NCBI RefSeq assembly: GCF_048007105.1
Contig: NZ_CP180352.1
Location: 3,534,001 to 3,598,000 of the forward strand
Length of the DNA: 64,000 nt
Source: Minwuia sp048007105
GTDB lineage: Bacteria > Pseudomonadota > Alphaproteobacteria > Minwuiales > Minwuiaceae
Direction of reading: 5' to 3'
Below, one piece after another: positions 26,619 through 35,690 of this stretch. A model generated the notes under the pieces. The model did not search any database. It was not told the DNA's origin and worked only from the letters and a program-made list of their open reading frames with translations. Positions within the stretch are counted from its first letter, which is position 1. Every line of letters begins with the position of its first letter. Both the position numbers and the translations under genes were made by a program.

Positions 26619-27086
26619 ATGAGCCGCAAACCTGAAGAAGGCGACAAGGCGCCCGCGTTCGACATGCCGACCGACGGCGGCGGCAAGGTCTCGCTTGCCG
26701 GTCTCAAGGGGCAGAATGTGGTGCTCTACTTCTATCCGCGCGACGACACGCCGGGCTGCACCAAGGAAGCCATCGCCTTCACCGGTCTGGCGCAGGACTT
26801 CAAGGACGCCAATGCCGTGATCGTCGGCGTCTCCAAGGACACCGTCGCCAAGCACGACAAGTTCAAGGCCAAGCACGATCTGAACGTGATCCTCGGCTCG
26901 GACGAGGACGGCGCGGTCTGCGAGGCCTATGGCGTCTGGGTCGAGAAGAACATGTACGGCAAGAAGTCTATGGGGATCGAGCGTTCGACCTTCCTGATCG
27001 GCGCCGACGGCAAGATCCGGAAGGCCTGGCGCAAGGTGAAGGTCCCCGGCCACGCGGAGGAGGTGCTGGAGGCGCTCCGCGCCTGA
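26619..27086 (+). CDS. bcp: Peroxiredoxin, Bcp/PrxQ type
   Basis: 155 residues, thiol peroxidase reducing H2O2 and organic hydroperoxides. The active-site FYPRDDTPGCTKEAIAF gives the peroxidatic cysteine at residue 47 with the conserved Pro and Thr. The resolving cysteine usually five residues later is replaced by Ile (residue 52), so this is either a 1-Cys enzyme or resolves through the other Cys in GAVCEAYGVW near residue 94. The later RSTFLIGADGKIRKAW segment is typical. Starts 4 bases after glnE; its TGA overlaps the ATG of the DUF455 gene. Confidence 0.92.
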   Translation: MSRKPEEGDKAPAFDMPTDGGGKVSLAGLKGQNVVLYFYPRDDTPGCTKEAIAFTGLAQDFKDANAVIVGVSKDTVAKHDKFKAKHDLNVILGSDEDGAVCEAYGVWVEKNMYGKKSMGIERSTFLIGADGKIRKAWRKVKVPGHAEEVLEALRA

Positions 27087-27882
27087 TGGCGGCGGATGGC
27101 GTCCAGACCCGTGCGCGCGATGTCCTGCTGACCGCGGATCCGGAAGCCAAGGCCGCGGCGGCCTGCGCACTGCGGCGTGACTGGCTCTCCGGATCGCTTG
27201 CGCCGGAGGCCGCGCCGCCGCAGATGCCCGACCGGCCCGGCCGGCCCGGCCTGAACTGCTGGCGCCGCGCGAGATGCCGAAACGCCGCAAGGCCGGCGCG
27301 CTGCAGAACCGGATCGCGCTGCTCCACGCCGTCGCGCATATCGAACTCAACGCCATCGATCTTGCCATCGACATCGCCGGCCGGTTCGGGACCGACGGCG
27401 GGGCGGGCTTCATCGATGACTGGCTGAAGGTCGCCGATGACGAGGCGCAGCACTTCATGCTGTTGCAGGCGCGGTTGAAGGACATGGGCGCGTCCTACGG
27501 CGACCTGCCGGCGCATGACGGCCTCTGGGAGGCCGCCGAGACGACCCGGAACGACGTCTGCGCACGGCTGGCCGTCGCCCACATGGTTCTGGAGGCGCGC
27601 GGACTGGATGTGACCCCGGCAATGATCGAACGGTTCCAGCGAAATGGCGACGGCGCGAGCGCCGCGGTCCTGAAGCGCATCTACACCGACGAGATCGGTC
27701 ATGTCGAAACCGGATCGCGCTGGTTCAGCCATTTCGCGGCGCAGCGGAACAGGGAACGCGACGATTACTGGCGAGAGCTTGTCTCCACCCATTTCAGGGG
27801 AAAACTGAAGCGTCCGTTCAATCACGAGGCGCGAGAAATGGCAGAGATGCCACCAGCCTTGTATGAGCCCCTTGCGGACTGA
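27086..27882 (+). CDS. DUF455 ferritin-like protein (one frame break)
   Basis: About 265 residues after repair. The C-terminal part RIALLHAVAHIELNAIDLAIDI ... VADDEAQHFMLLQARLKDMG ... YTDEIGHVETGSRWF carries the Glu/His-x2-His/Glu pattern of a ferritin-like four-helix diiron fold, as in DUF455. The N-terminal frame (ending MPDRPGRPG) and the C-terminal frame (beginning near ELLAPREMPKRR) are joined by one missing base, or two extra, inside the GC run 27231-27253. Function unknown. The glnE-bcp-DUF455 spacing indicates one transcript. Confidence 0.78.
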
Positions 27883-28074
27883 ATTCCATCCGCCTGATAT
27901 CAATGCAAAAAGCAAATCCGCCCGGATTCATCGTTGAATTCGTGACCAGATTCAGGTTTTATCCCGCGCCAGTGTGAGGGGCGGGTCCGCGACAAGATCG
28001 AAGGACCGTTTTCCTGTGTTTTTGGGTGAACAATCGGGCAGAAGTCTCTGACTTTGCGTAGGATTCTATTGCAT
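27883..28074 (+). promoter_or_regulatory. Promoter-bearing gap upstream of the M23 peptidase
   Basis: The 192-base gap is AT-rich for this genome. A weak sigma70-like pair can be read: TTGAAT (27934-27939) and TTTATC (27958-27963) with an 18-bp spacer. No hairpin terminator for the upstream operon is evident. The assignment as a promoter is inference from position and composition. Confidence 0.3.
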
Positions 28075-29649
28075 ATGTTTCGAGAGCGGCAGCTTTTCAT
28101 CCGCGCCGACGGGCGCGTGCGCTATCTCAGGCTGCCCCGTGCGGCGCAGATCTCGGCCGCCGTACTTGTTGTCGCAACCGCCGGCTGGGCGACCTACGCG
28201 ACCCTCTCGATGCAGCAGCGCGGCGACGCCATCGCGTCGCTCGAGACCCAGGTCGCCGAGCTCGGCCGCGAGCGCACCCGGCTGAACGGCGAACTGGCCG
28301 CCACCCGCGCCTTCTATTCCAACGCCGCAGCGGAAATCTCGCGTCAGTACCGCGAACTGGAGGAACTGGCCTCCGTGCGCGGCGCGCTGGAGAGCCGGCT
28401 GATCGCAGCCCGCACGCGTCTGGCGGCCGTCGAGGCCGAGTACCGCAACGCCGACGACGAAGGCGCCGAACTGAAGCAACAGGTCGCCTGGCTGCGCGAT
28501 CAGCTGTCGCAGCGCGACATCGCCAATGCCACATTGAGCCAGCGCCTCACCGAGACCGGATCGGCTCTTGCCGGCGCGACCGAAGGCCGGGAACGCGCCG
28601 AGGCCGAACGCCGCGAGCGGGAGCGCCAGCTGGCCTTCCTGGAAACCAGCCTCGAGAACACGGCAAGCCTGAACCAGCATGTGCGCGAGAAGCTGCACGA
28701 GCAGCATGACGAAATGGAGCGGTTGACCGAGTCCCGCGACATCGCCAACACCGAGATCCGCCGGCTGTCCTCGAAGATCGCGGCGCTGAACAGCGATCTC
28801 AACGAGGCCTACCGCTCGAACAGTTCGCTGCGCCGCCGGCTGGCCGCCACCTCCGACGCGCTGACTGAGACCCACGAGCACCAGGTGGTCGCGGAGCAGC
28901 GCGGCCAGCACCTCGCCCGGACCATTGACACGCTGGAGCAGCGGCTGAGCCGGGTCCGTTCCACCCAGCTTGAACTGCTGCGTTCGATCCGGGAGAAGGC
29001 GCAGAACAATATCGCCGCCCTTGAAGCGACGCTGCACCAGACCGGCATTCCGATCGACGAGTTGCTCAACACCACCATCCGCCGCACCTCGGGCCTGGGC
29101 GGACCGCTGGTCGCGCTCGACGACAACATCCAGAACGAGAACACGGACACCTTCGAAGGCATGGTCGGCAGCCTGGAGCTCGACCTGCTTCACTGGGAGT
29201 CCATGCAGACGCTGATGGCGCACCTGCCGCTGACGCGGCCGACCACCGTCGGCTACATCTCCAGCCACTTCGGACGCCGGCGCGATCCGATCAACGGCCG
29301 CAAGGCGATGCACAAGGGCGTCGACATCGCCGCGCCGTCCAACACGCCGGTCTTCGCCACCGCCAGCGGGGTCGTGACCTTTGCCGGTTCCATGGCCGCC
29401 TATGGTCGCATGGTGGAGATCGATCACGGTTTCGGCTTCGTCACCCGCTACGGCCATCTGCGCAAGATTCTGGTCAAGAAAGGTCAGAGGGTGAATTTCC
29501 ACGAAGAAGTCGGCAAGATGGGGACCTCGGGCCGCAGTACGGGCAGTCATGTCCACTACGAGGTGCTGTTCGAGGGCAAGAACGTCGACCCCGCCAACTT
29601 CTTCGAGGCAGGCCGCTATGTTTTCAAAGTCCAAGACGCCAGAGGCTAA
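28075..29649 (+). CDS. Membrane-anchored coiled-coil M23 metallopeptidase
   Basis: 524 residues. A short cytoplasmic N-terminus is followed by one transmembrane helix (about residues 24-44), a long coiled coil of roughly 280 residues rich in Ala/Arg/Glu heptads, and a LytM/M23 domain at about 395-515. Zinc ligands are present: HKGVDIAAP (His and Asp) and SHVHYEVLF (His-x-His). The HIGH-identity stretch GYISSHFGRRRDPINGRKAM is typical. It should hydrolyse peptidoglycan crosslinks or regulate amidases. The bactofilin gene starts inside its last 32 bases, a conserved pairing in which bactofilin recruits the peptidase for cell-shape control. Confidence 0.9.
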   Translation: MFRERQLFIRADGRVRYLRLPRAAQISAAVLVVATAGWATYATLSMQQRGDAIASLETQVAELGRERTRLNGELAATRAFYSNAAAEISRQYRELEELASVRGALESRLIAARTRLAAVEAEYRNADDEGAELKQQVAWLRDQLSQRDIANATLSQRLTETGSALAGATEGRERAEAERRERERQLAFLETSLENTASLNQHVREKLHEQHDEMERLTESRDIANTEIRRLSSKIAALNSDLNEAYRSNSSLRRRLAATSDALTETHEHQVVAEQRGQHLARTIDTLEQRLSRVRSTQLELLRSIREKAQNNIAALEATLHQTGIPIDELLNTTIRRTSGLGGPLVALDDNIQNENTDTFEGMVGSLELDLLHWESMQTLMAHLPLTRPTTVGYISSHFGRRRDPINGRKAMHKGVDIAAPSNTPVFATASGVVTFAGSMAAYGRMVEIDHGFGFVTRYGHLRKILVKKGQRVNFHEEVGKMGTSGRSTGSHVHYEVLFEGKNVDPANFFEAGRYVFKVQDARG

Positions 29650-30091
29650 GCCGGTCCGGCCGAAAGCGCCGACGACGCCTTCGCTGATCAGCGAAGGCCT
29701 CTCGGTGACCGGCGATCTGCAGAGCGAAGGCGAGATCCAGATCGACGGGCAGATCTCCGGCGACATCGAATGCGCCAGCCTGATGGTCGGCGAGAGCGCC
29801 ACCGTGAGGGGCGAGATCGTCGCCGACACCGTCACCATCCGCGGCGAGGTCCAGGGCCGCGTCCGCGGCAGCGAGGTCAACCTGGCCAAGACCGCCCGCG
29901 TGATCGGCGACGTCCTGCACCGCACGCTGTCGATGGAGGCCGGCGCGCATCTGGAAGGTCAGGTGAAGAAGGTCGAGGACCCACGGGCCCTGCCCTCGGC
30001 GCCCCTGCCCAAGCTGCTGCAGACCGGCGGGCCGACCCGGCTGGAGGCCCACGAGGGCGGCGCAGGATCGGACGGCGCCGCCAGCGCCTGA
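29618..30091 (+). CDS. Bactofilin (polymer-forming cytoskeletal protein)
   Basis: 157 residues. The core (about residues 25-115) is a run of short beta-helix repeats such as GDLQSEGEIQIDGQISGDIE, typical of the DUF583/bactofilin right-handed helix, flanked by a basic N-terminal tail and a Pro/Gly-rich C-terminal tail. It assembles into membrane-associated filaments without nucleotide. Start at 29618 (MFSKSKTPEAKP) overlaps the M23 gene by 32 bases, which points to translational coupling. Confidence 0.92.
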   Translation: MFSKSKTPEAKPVRPKAPTTPSLISEGLSVTGDLQSEGEIQIDGQISGDIECASLMVGESATVRGEIVADTVTIRGEVQGRVRGSEVNLAKTARVIGDVLHRTLSMEAGAHLEGQVKKVEDPRALPSAPLPKLLQTGGPTRLEAHEGGAGSDGAASA

Positions 30092-30113
30092 CAACCGTCA
30101 CCGGACAGACACC

Positions 30114-30971
30114 ATGACCGAACTGAAGATCATCCGCACGCTGGACGAACTGCGCGCGGTCACCAATGGCTGGCGCCGGCAGGGCGAGACAGTCGGTCTC
30201 GTGCCGACCATGGGTGCGCTGCATGACGGGCATCTGTCGCTGGTCCGGAACTCGAAGGCGCAGAACGACCGCACCGTCGTCTCGATCTTCGTCAATCCGA
30301 AGCAGTTCAACCAGCAGTCGGACCTGGAAGCCTACCCGCGGGACGAAGCTGCCGATGCGGACAAGCTCAGGTCGGTCGATGTCGACGTGCTGTGGGCGCC
30401 GGACGCCGACGAGATGTATCCGGGCGGTTTCGCAACGTCGGTCGACGTCGGCGGGATCACCGACTGCCTGTGCGGTGCAACGCGACCTGGCCACTTCGCC
30501 GGCGTCGCGGTCGTGGTGACGAAGCTGCTGCTGCAAAGCCTGCCCGATCGCGCCTATTTCGGCATCAAGGACTTCCAGCAATTGCAGGTCGTGCGCCGGA
30601 TGGTCCGCGATCTCGACATCCCCGTCGCCATCCGCGGCATCGACACGGTGCGCGAACGCGACGGCCTCGCGATGTCCTCGCGCAACTGGTACCTGACCGA
30701 GGCGGAGCGCGAGGTTGCGCCGACGCTCTTCCGCGTGCTGACCGACATCGCCGAGTCTGCCGGCACCGACGGCGACGTGGAACGCGCCATCAGCCGCGGC
30801 CGCTCGACGCTGGAGCGCAAGGGCTTCGGCCAGGTCGATTATCTGGAAGTCCGCGACGCCGAGACACTCGAACTGGTCCGCCGGCCGACGCGCCCCGCAC
30901 GGGCCTTCGCAGCCGTCTTTCTGGGCAAGGCCCGACTGATCGACAATGTGCCGGTCGACCCGGCTGCATGA
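30114..30971 (+). CDS. panC: Pantothenate synthetase
   Basis: 285 residues; condenses pantoate and beta-alanine with ATP in coenzyme A synthesis. HIGH-like motif in VPTMGALHDGHLSLV, pantoate-binding VVSIFVNPKQFN, the GHFAGVAVVVTKLL segment, FGIKDFQQLQVVRRM and the KMSKS-equivalent MSSRNWYL are all in order. Length is normal. panB is not in the window. The stop overlaps the next hydrolase start by 4 bases (ATGA). Confidence 0.95.
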   Translation: MTELKIIRTLDELRAVTNGWRRQGETVGLVPTMGALHDGHLSLVRNSKAQNDRTVVSIFVNPKQFNQQSDLEAYPRDEAADADKLRSVDVDVLWAPDADEMYPGGFATSVDVGGITDCLCGATRPGHFAGVAVVVTKLLLQSLPDRAYFGIKDFQQLQVVRRMVRDLDIPVAIRGIDTVRERDGLAMSSRNWYLTEAEREVAPTLFRVLTDIAESAGTDGDVERAISRGRSTLERKGFGQVDYLEVRDAETLELVRRPTRPARAFAAVFLGKARLIDNVPVDPAA

Positions 30972-31774
30972 CACCTGAACCGCTGAGGCTGGACGGCGAG
31001 TTCGGAACCGTCGCCGGGTTCCGGCTCGGCAATGGCAGCGGACGTCCGCTGGTCATGCTGCATGCGTCAGGTACCGGCCCCGCCACGCTGCTCGCCCTCG
31101 CACAGACTGCGGCAGAAGCCGGCCGTACTGTCTGGGTTCCGGGCTTCGACGGCTATGGCGGCACAGCGATCGCCGGTGGCGGCGAGTCGATCGCCAGACA
31201 CTGCACCGTCCTCGAGGCCGTACTGGCGGCGCTCGGCGGCGAGGTGGAACTCTTCGGACACTCAATGGGCGGCCTCATTGCCCTGACGGTCGCCGCCCGC
31301 GGCGCGCTTCCGGTCCGCGGCATCACTGCCGTCGAACCGGTCGCCATCGGCGTCCTGAGGGAACACGCCGAGGACGCCGCGGCCCTGGCGCCCGACGCAG
31401 AAGCGGTGGCGAAAATCGCGCCGGCCATGGCGGAAGGACGTCACGAGGATGCGGTGCGCGACTTCATCTCGCTCTGGAACGGGCGGGCCTGGGACAAGAT
31501 GCCGGAGAAGATGCGCACGGCCATCATCCGCATGGCGCCGCAGATCCATGCCGACACATCCTCGGTCAGCTTCGCAACGACCCCGGCCGCGCACTATTCG
31601 TCGATCCCCTGCCCTGTCCGTCTGGTCGCGACGGAGCGCGGGCCGGTGACCGCACACGCCGTCATCCGTCGGCTGCTCTCGGCCAACACGGCCTGGCGCG
31701 AGGAACGGATCGCCGGCGTCGGGCACATGGGGCCGATCGAGGCGCCGGCGGCGTTCGCCCATCTGGTTTCCTGA
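30968..31774 (+). CDS. Alpha/beta hydrolase
   Basis: 268 residues. VMLHASGTG oxyanion region, nucleophile elbow GHSMGGLIAL (Ser near residue 99), and a C-terminal GVGHMGPIEAP carrying the probable catalytic His. A cap domain spans about residues 130-210. Translationally coupled to panC by a 4-base overlap, which suggests but does not prove a role near coenzyme A or pantothenate metabolism. The substrate is unknown. Confidence 0.75.
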   Translation: MTPEPLRLDGEFGTVAGFRLGNGSGRPLVMLHASGTGPATLLALAQTAAEAGRTVWVPGFDGYGGTAIAGGGESIARHCTVLEAVLAALGGEVELFGHSMGGLIALTVAARGALPVRGITAVEPVAIGVLREHAEDAAALAPDAEAVAKIAPAMAEGRHEDAVRDFISLWNGRAWDKMPEKMRTAIIRMAPQIHADTSSVSFATTPAAHYSSIPCPVRLVATERGPVTAHAVIRRLLSANTAWREERIAGVGHMGPIEAPAAFAHLVS

Positions 31775-31843
31775 CCGGTCCATCTTTAGGCTGGCGGCGC
31801 GCGCGACTCGCGCCAGCGGCACACATCATCCCGGACGGCATTC

Positions 31844-34621
31844 ATGGCGAATTCAGACGAGCACCTGGTCTATCTGGTCGACGGATCGGGCTACATCTTC
31901 CGCGCCTACCACGCCCTCCCGCCGCTGACCCGCTCGGACGGGACGCCCGTGGGCGCCGTCTCCGGCTTCTGCAACATGCTCTACAAGCTGGTGGACGACC
32001 TGACCCATTCGGGCAAGGCGACCCATCTCGCGGTCATCTTCGACGCTTCGGGCAAGAGCTTCCGGAACGAGATCTATCCGGACTACAAGGCCAACCGGCC
32101 TCCGGCCCCTGAAGATCTGGTCCCGCAGTTCCCGCTGTTCCGCGATGCCGTGAGGGCGTTCAACCTGCCCTGCATCGAAATGGAGGGCTATGAAGCCGAC
32201 GACCTGATCGCGACCTATGCGGAACACGCGCGCGAATCCGGGCACAAGGTGGTCATCGTCTCGTCCGACAAGGACCTGATGCAGTTGGTCGACGACAACA
32301 TCACCATGCTGGACCCGATGAAGAACCGGAAGATCGGCATCGGCGAGGTGCACGAGAAGTTCTTCGTCTCGCCGGACAAGGTGGTGGATATCCAGTCGCT
32401 GGCCGGCGACTCGACCGATAACGTGCCCGGCGTGCCGGGGATCGGCGTGAAGACGGCCGCCCAGCTGATCGATGAATACGGCGATCTGGACACGCTGCTG
32501 GCGCGTGCCGAGGAGATCAAGCAGCCCAAGCGCCGCCAGAACCTGATCGAGTATGCGGAACAGGCCCGGATCAGCCGCGAACTGGTCCGGCTGAAGCGCG
32601 ACGTCGAGGTCAGCGACGGCGTCTTGGACTTCACGATCGCAGAACCGGATCCCGAACGGCTGATCGGTTTTCTGGAAGAGATGGAGTTCAAGACGCTCAC
32701 ACAGCGCGTCCGCACGCGCTTCGGCGACGCAGAGGGCGGGCCGGCATCTGTCGCGGTCGCCGACGCACCGCCGGACGATGTCACCTACGAGTTGGTGACC
32801 GACATGAAGGCGCTGGAACGCTGGATCGAGGAGATACGGCGTGTCGGCCATGTCGCTGTCGACACCGAAACCACCTCGCTGGACGCGGTGGCCGCCGAGC
32901 TGGTAGGCATCTCGCTCTCCACCGCACCCGGCAAGGCCTGCTACATCCCACTGCGGCACAAGGGCGAAGCCCCGGACGGTGAGCTGGACTTTGGATCCGA
33001 CGGCAGCAACGCGCCCGAACAGATCCCGGTCGAGGACGCCATCGCGGCGCTGAAGCCCGTGTTCACCGATCCGGGCATCCTGAAGATCGGGCAGAACATC
33101 AAGTACGACTGCACCATCCTGGAACGGGCCGGTACGCCTGTGCATCCGGTCGACGACACGATGCTGCTGTCCTTCGTGCTGGATGCGGGCAGCCACGGCC
33201 ACGGCATGGACGAACTGGCGCAGCGCCACCTCGACTACTCGCCGATCCCCTACAAGGAGGTCGCCGGCACGGGGAAAGCGCAGGTCACCTTCGACCGCGT
33301 GCCGCTGGACAAGGCTCTCGACTACGCTGCCGAGGACGCCGACATCACCTACCGGCTCTGGCAACTGCTGAAGCCCCGGCTGGCGATGGAGAAGATGGCG
33401 ACCGTCTACGAGACCATCGAGCGCCCCCTGGTCCCGGTGATCTCGGCCATGGAACAGGCGGGCGTGAAGGTCGACGCCGACATCCTGCGTGAAATGTCCA
33501 ACGACTTCGCCACCCGCGCCGAGAAGCTGGAGACCGAGATCCACAAGCTTGCCGGCGAGGAGTTCAAGGTCGGCAGCCCCAAACAGCTGGGCGAAATCCT
33601 GTTCGACAAGCTGGGCCTGGAAGGCGGCAAGAAGGGCAAGACCGGCGCCTATGCGACCGGCGCGGACATCCTCGAGGATCTCGCCGCGCAGGGACACGAG
33701 CTGCCCCGGCGGGTGCTGGACTGGCGGCAGCTGACCAAGCTGAAGTCGACCTATACCGACGCGTTGCAGGAACAAATCGACGCAAAGACGGGCCGCGTCC
33801 ACACCGCCTATCACATGGCTGGCGCCTCGACGGGCCGTCTGGCCTCGTCAGACCCGAACCTGCAGAACATCCCCATCCGCACCGAGGAAGGCCGCAAAAT
33901 CCGCCGCGCCTTCGTCGCCGAGAAGGGCTGCAAGCTGATCTCGGCGGACTACAGCCAGATCGAGCTGCGCATTCTCGCCCATATCGCCGACATAGCGGCA
34001 CTGAAGCAGGCCTTCGCCGACGGCGCCGACATCCACGCCATGACGGCCTCAGAAGTCTTCGGCGTGCCGCTGGACCAGATGGACGGGGAGACACGGCGCA
34101 AGGCCAAGGCGATCAATTTCGGCATCATATACGGCATCTCGGCTTTCGGGCTGGCGCGTCAGCTCGCCATCCCGCAGGGGGAGGCCCGGTCCTTCATCGA
34201 CGCCTATTTCGAACGCTACCCGGGCGTCAGGGACTACATGGACGAGGCGAAGGCGCACGCCCGCGAGCATGGCTTCGTGACGACGCTCTACGGCCGCCGC
34301 ATCCATGTCGCCGGCATCCGCGACAAGAACCCGGCCAAACGGAACTTCTCGGAACGCGCGGCGATCAACGCGCCCATCCAGGGATCGGCCGCCGACGTGA
34401 TCAAGCGCGCCATGATCCGCATTCCCGGCGCCATGTCGGACGCCGGCCTGAAGACGAAGATGCTGCTGCAGGTGCACGACGAACTGATCTTCGAAGCCCC
34501 CGAGGACGAGGTCGAACGGGTCATCGAAACGGTGAAGTCGACGATGGAGGGCGCTGCATCACTGTCGGTGCCGCTGACGGTTGAGGCCGGTGTCGGCGAC
34601 AGCTGGGCCGACGCCCACTAG
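31844..34621 (+). CDS. polA: DNA polymerase I
   Basis: 925 residues with all three domains. 5'-3' exonuclease (about 1-290): GSGYIFRAYHAL, GYEADDLIATYA, SSDKDLMQLV and the helix-hairpin-helix VPGIGVKTAAQLI. 3'-5' exonuclease (about 310-520): VAVDTETTSLD, IGQNIKYDCTIL and YAAEDADITYRL keep the catalytic acidic residues, so proofreading is probably intact. Polymerase (about 545-925): motif A SADYSQIELRILAH, motif B RRKAKAINFGIIYG, motif C QVHDELIFEA. Its TAG stop shares the CTAG at 34618-34621 with the stop of the convergent oxygenase gene. Confidence 0.97.
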   Translation: MANSDEHLVYLVDGSGYIFRAYHALPPLTRSDGTPVGAVSGFCNMLYKLVDDLTHSGKATHLAVIFDASGKSFRNEIYPDYKANRPPAPEDLVPQFPLFRDAVRAFNLPCIEMEGYEADDLIATYAEHARESGHKVVIVSSDKDLMQLVDDNITMLDPMKNRKIGIGEVHEKFFVSPDKVVDIQSLAGDSTDNVPGVPGIGVKTAAQLIDEYGDLDTLLARAEEIKQPKRRQNLIEYAEQARISRELVRLKRDVEVSDGVLDFTIAEPDPERLIGFLEEMEFKTLTQRVRTRFGDAEGGPASVAVADAPPDDVTYELVTDMKALERWIEEIRRVGHVAVDTETTSLDAVAAELVGISLSTAPGKACYIPLRHKGEAPDGELDFGSDGSNAPEQIPVEDAIAALKPVFTDPGILKIGQNIKYDCTILERAGTPVHPVDDTMLLSFVLDAGSHGHGMDELAQRHLDYSPIPYKEVAGTGKAQVTFDRVPLDKALDYAAEDADITYRLWQLLKPRLAMEKMATVYETIERPLVPVISAMEQAGVKVDADILREMSNDFATRAEKLETEIHKLAGEEFKVGSPKQLGEILFDKLGLEGGKKGKTGAYATGADILEDLAAQGHELPRRVLDWRQLTKLKSTYTDALQEQIDAKTGRVHTAYHMAGASTGRLASSDPNLQNIPIRTEEGRKIRRAFVAEKGCKLISADYSQIELRILAHIADIAALKQAFADGADIHAMTASEVFGVPLDQMDGETRRKAKAINFGIIYGISAFGLARQLAIPQGEARSFIDAYFERYPGVRDYMDEAKAHAREHGFVTTLYGRRIHVAGIRDKNPAKRNFSERAAINAPIQGSAADVIKRAMIRIPGAMSDAGLKTKMLLQVHDELIFEAPEDEVERVIETVKSTMEGAASLSVPLTVEAGVGDSWADAH

Positions 34622-35580
34622 GTCCCTGCGAGCGCCTCCGGTGCCGGCACGAGATCCTGCATGCTCGGATAGCTTCTGAGCCGTTCCAGCAACCGCCAGG
34701 CGTAGGTGTCACACAGCTCGCCGCTGCCGTTGACGGAGGCGCCCAGCGACGGCTCGAGGAAGAATCCGACCGAACGCCGCTCGCCGCCATGGTCGATCAC
34801 CCGGTGCGGCGTGGCGGCAATGCGGCCGCCGGTCATCATTTCCAGCAGATCGCCGAGATGGACGGAGATACTGCCCGGATATTGCGGCACGTCGCGCCAG
34901 ACGCCGTCCGGCCCTTCGGCCTGCAGACCCGGCTCCCGCTGCCAGAGCAGGGAGACCCCCGCGCCGTCGGTATGCCGCTGTGAGGCCAGCACCGGCTCAT
35001 CGCCGGCCGCTGCCGGCGTCTCCCGGCCGGACGGGTAATTGAGCAGTCGCATGGTCGAGTTGTCGCCGTGAAACGCCGCGGCCAGTCCCGAGACATCCAT
35101 GCCCAGCCCCCGGCCTGCCGAGAGCATCACCGCCACGGCGACCTCGCGCAGTTCCACATAGTGCACGCGCATCTCGCGCTGCCAGCCGCCATAGGGCTCT
35201 TCCGCCGGCCACGCGTTCATCTCGGTCAGGATCTCCACGCCCCGGACGCCGGGCGCCGGGCGCGGGCGGAACGGGCCGATATCGTACATTTCGCTGGTGG
35301 CGAAATCGGCATCGCCGATGAGATTGATGTAGCCGCGATAGGTGTTCCCGCGGTCCGAGCCAACACGGCGCGTGGCGACGCCCTGCTTCCGGGCCTCCGG
35401 CATGTCGAAGAACCGGAGCAGACGCCGGGCGCGGCCATCCAGCACCTTGCCGCCCGGGAACCCGGTGACGACGAAGCCGCCGGTCTGCTGCAGCGCGTCG
35501 GCTATCGTGCTGTCGACGGCGGCCGGATCGCCGTTGGCGGCGAACAGCGGAGCGATATCGATGACGGGAAGATCGGACAT
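34618..35580 (-). CDS. 2-oxoglutarate/Fe(II)-dependent oxygenase, isopenicillin-N-synthase family
   Basis: 320 residues. MSDLPVIDIAPLFA is the usual DIOX_N opening. The facial triad can be read as His and Asp in SQRHTDGAGVSLLW and His in ATPHRVID. RRSVGFFLEP supplies the Arg-x-Ser that binds 2-oxoglutarate. Start at 35580 (MSDLPVI) chosen over an in-frame upstream start. Family members hydroxylate or desaturate small molecules; the substrate here is unknown. It is monocistronic, convergent with polA. Confidence 0.85.
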   Translation of the reverse strand: MSDLPVIDIAPLFAANGDPAAVDSTIADALQQTGGFVVTGFPGGKVLDGRARRLLRFFDMPEARKQGVATRRVGSDRGNTYRGYINLIGDADFATSEMYDIGPFRPRPAPGVRGVEILTEMNAWPAEEPYGGWQREMRVHYVELREVAVAVMLSAGRGLGMDVSGLAAAFHGDNSTMRLLNYPSGRETPAAAGDEPVLASQRHTDGAGVSLLWQREPGLQAEGPDGVWRDVPQYPGSISVHLGDLLEMMTGGRIAATPHRVIDHGGERRSVGFFLEPSLGASVNGSGELCDTYAWRLLERLRSYPSMQDLVPAPEALAGT

Positions 35581-35690
35581 GGCACTCTCCTGCGAAGAAG
35601 GATCAGGTTCGGCCCTCAAAAACCTGCCAAGTGCCAGTTGGCCTCCGCTCTAGCTAGCGCCGCCGTCACGGCTTTCAAGCGTTTTCGCGA

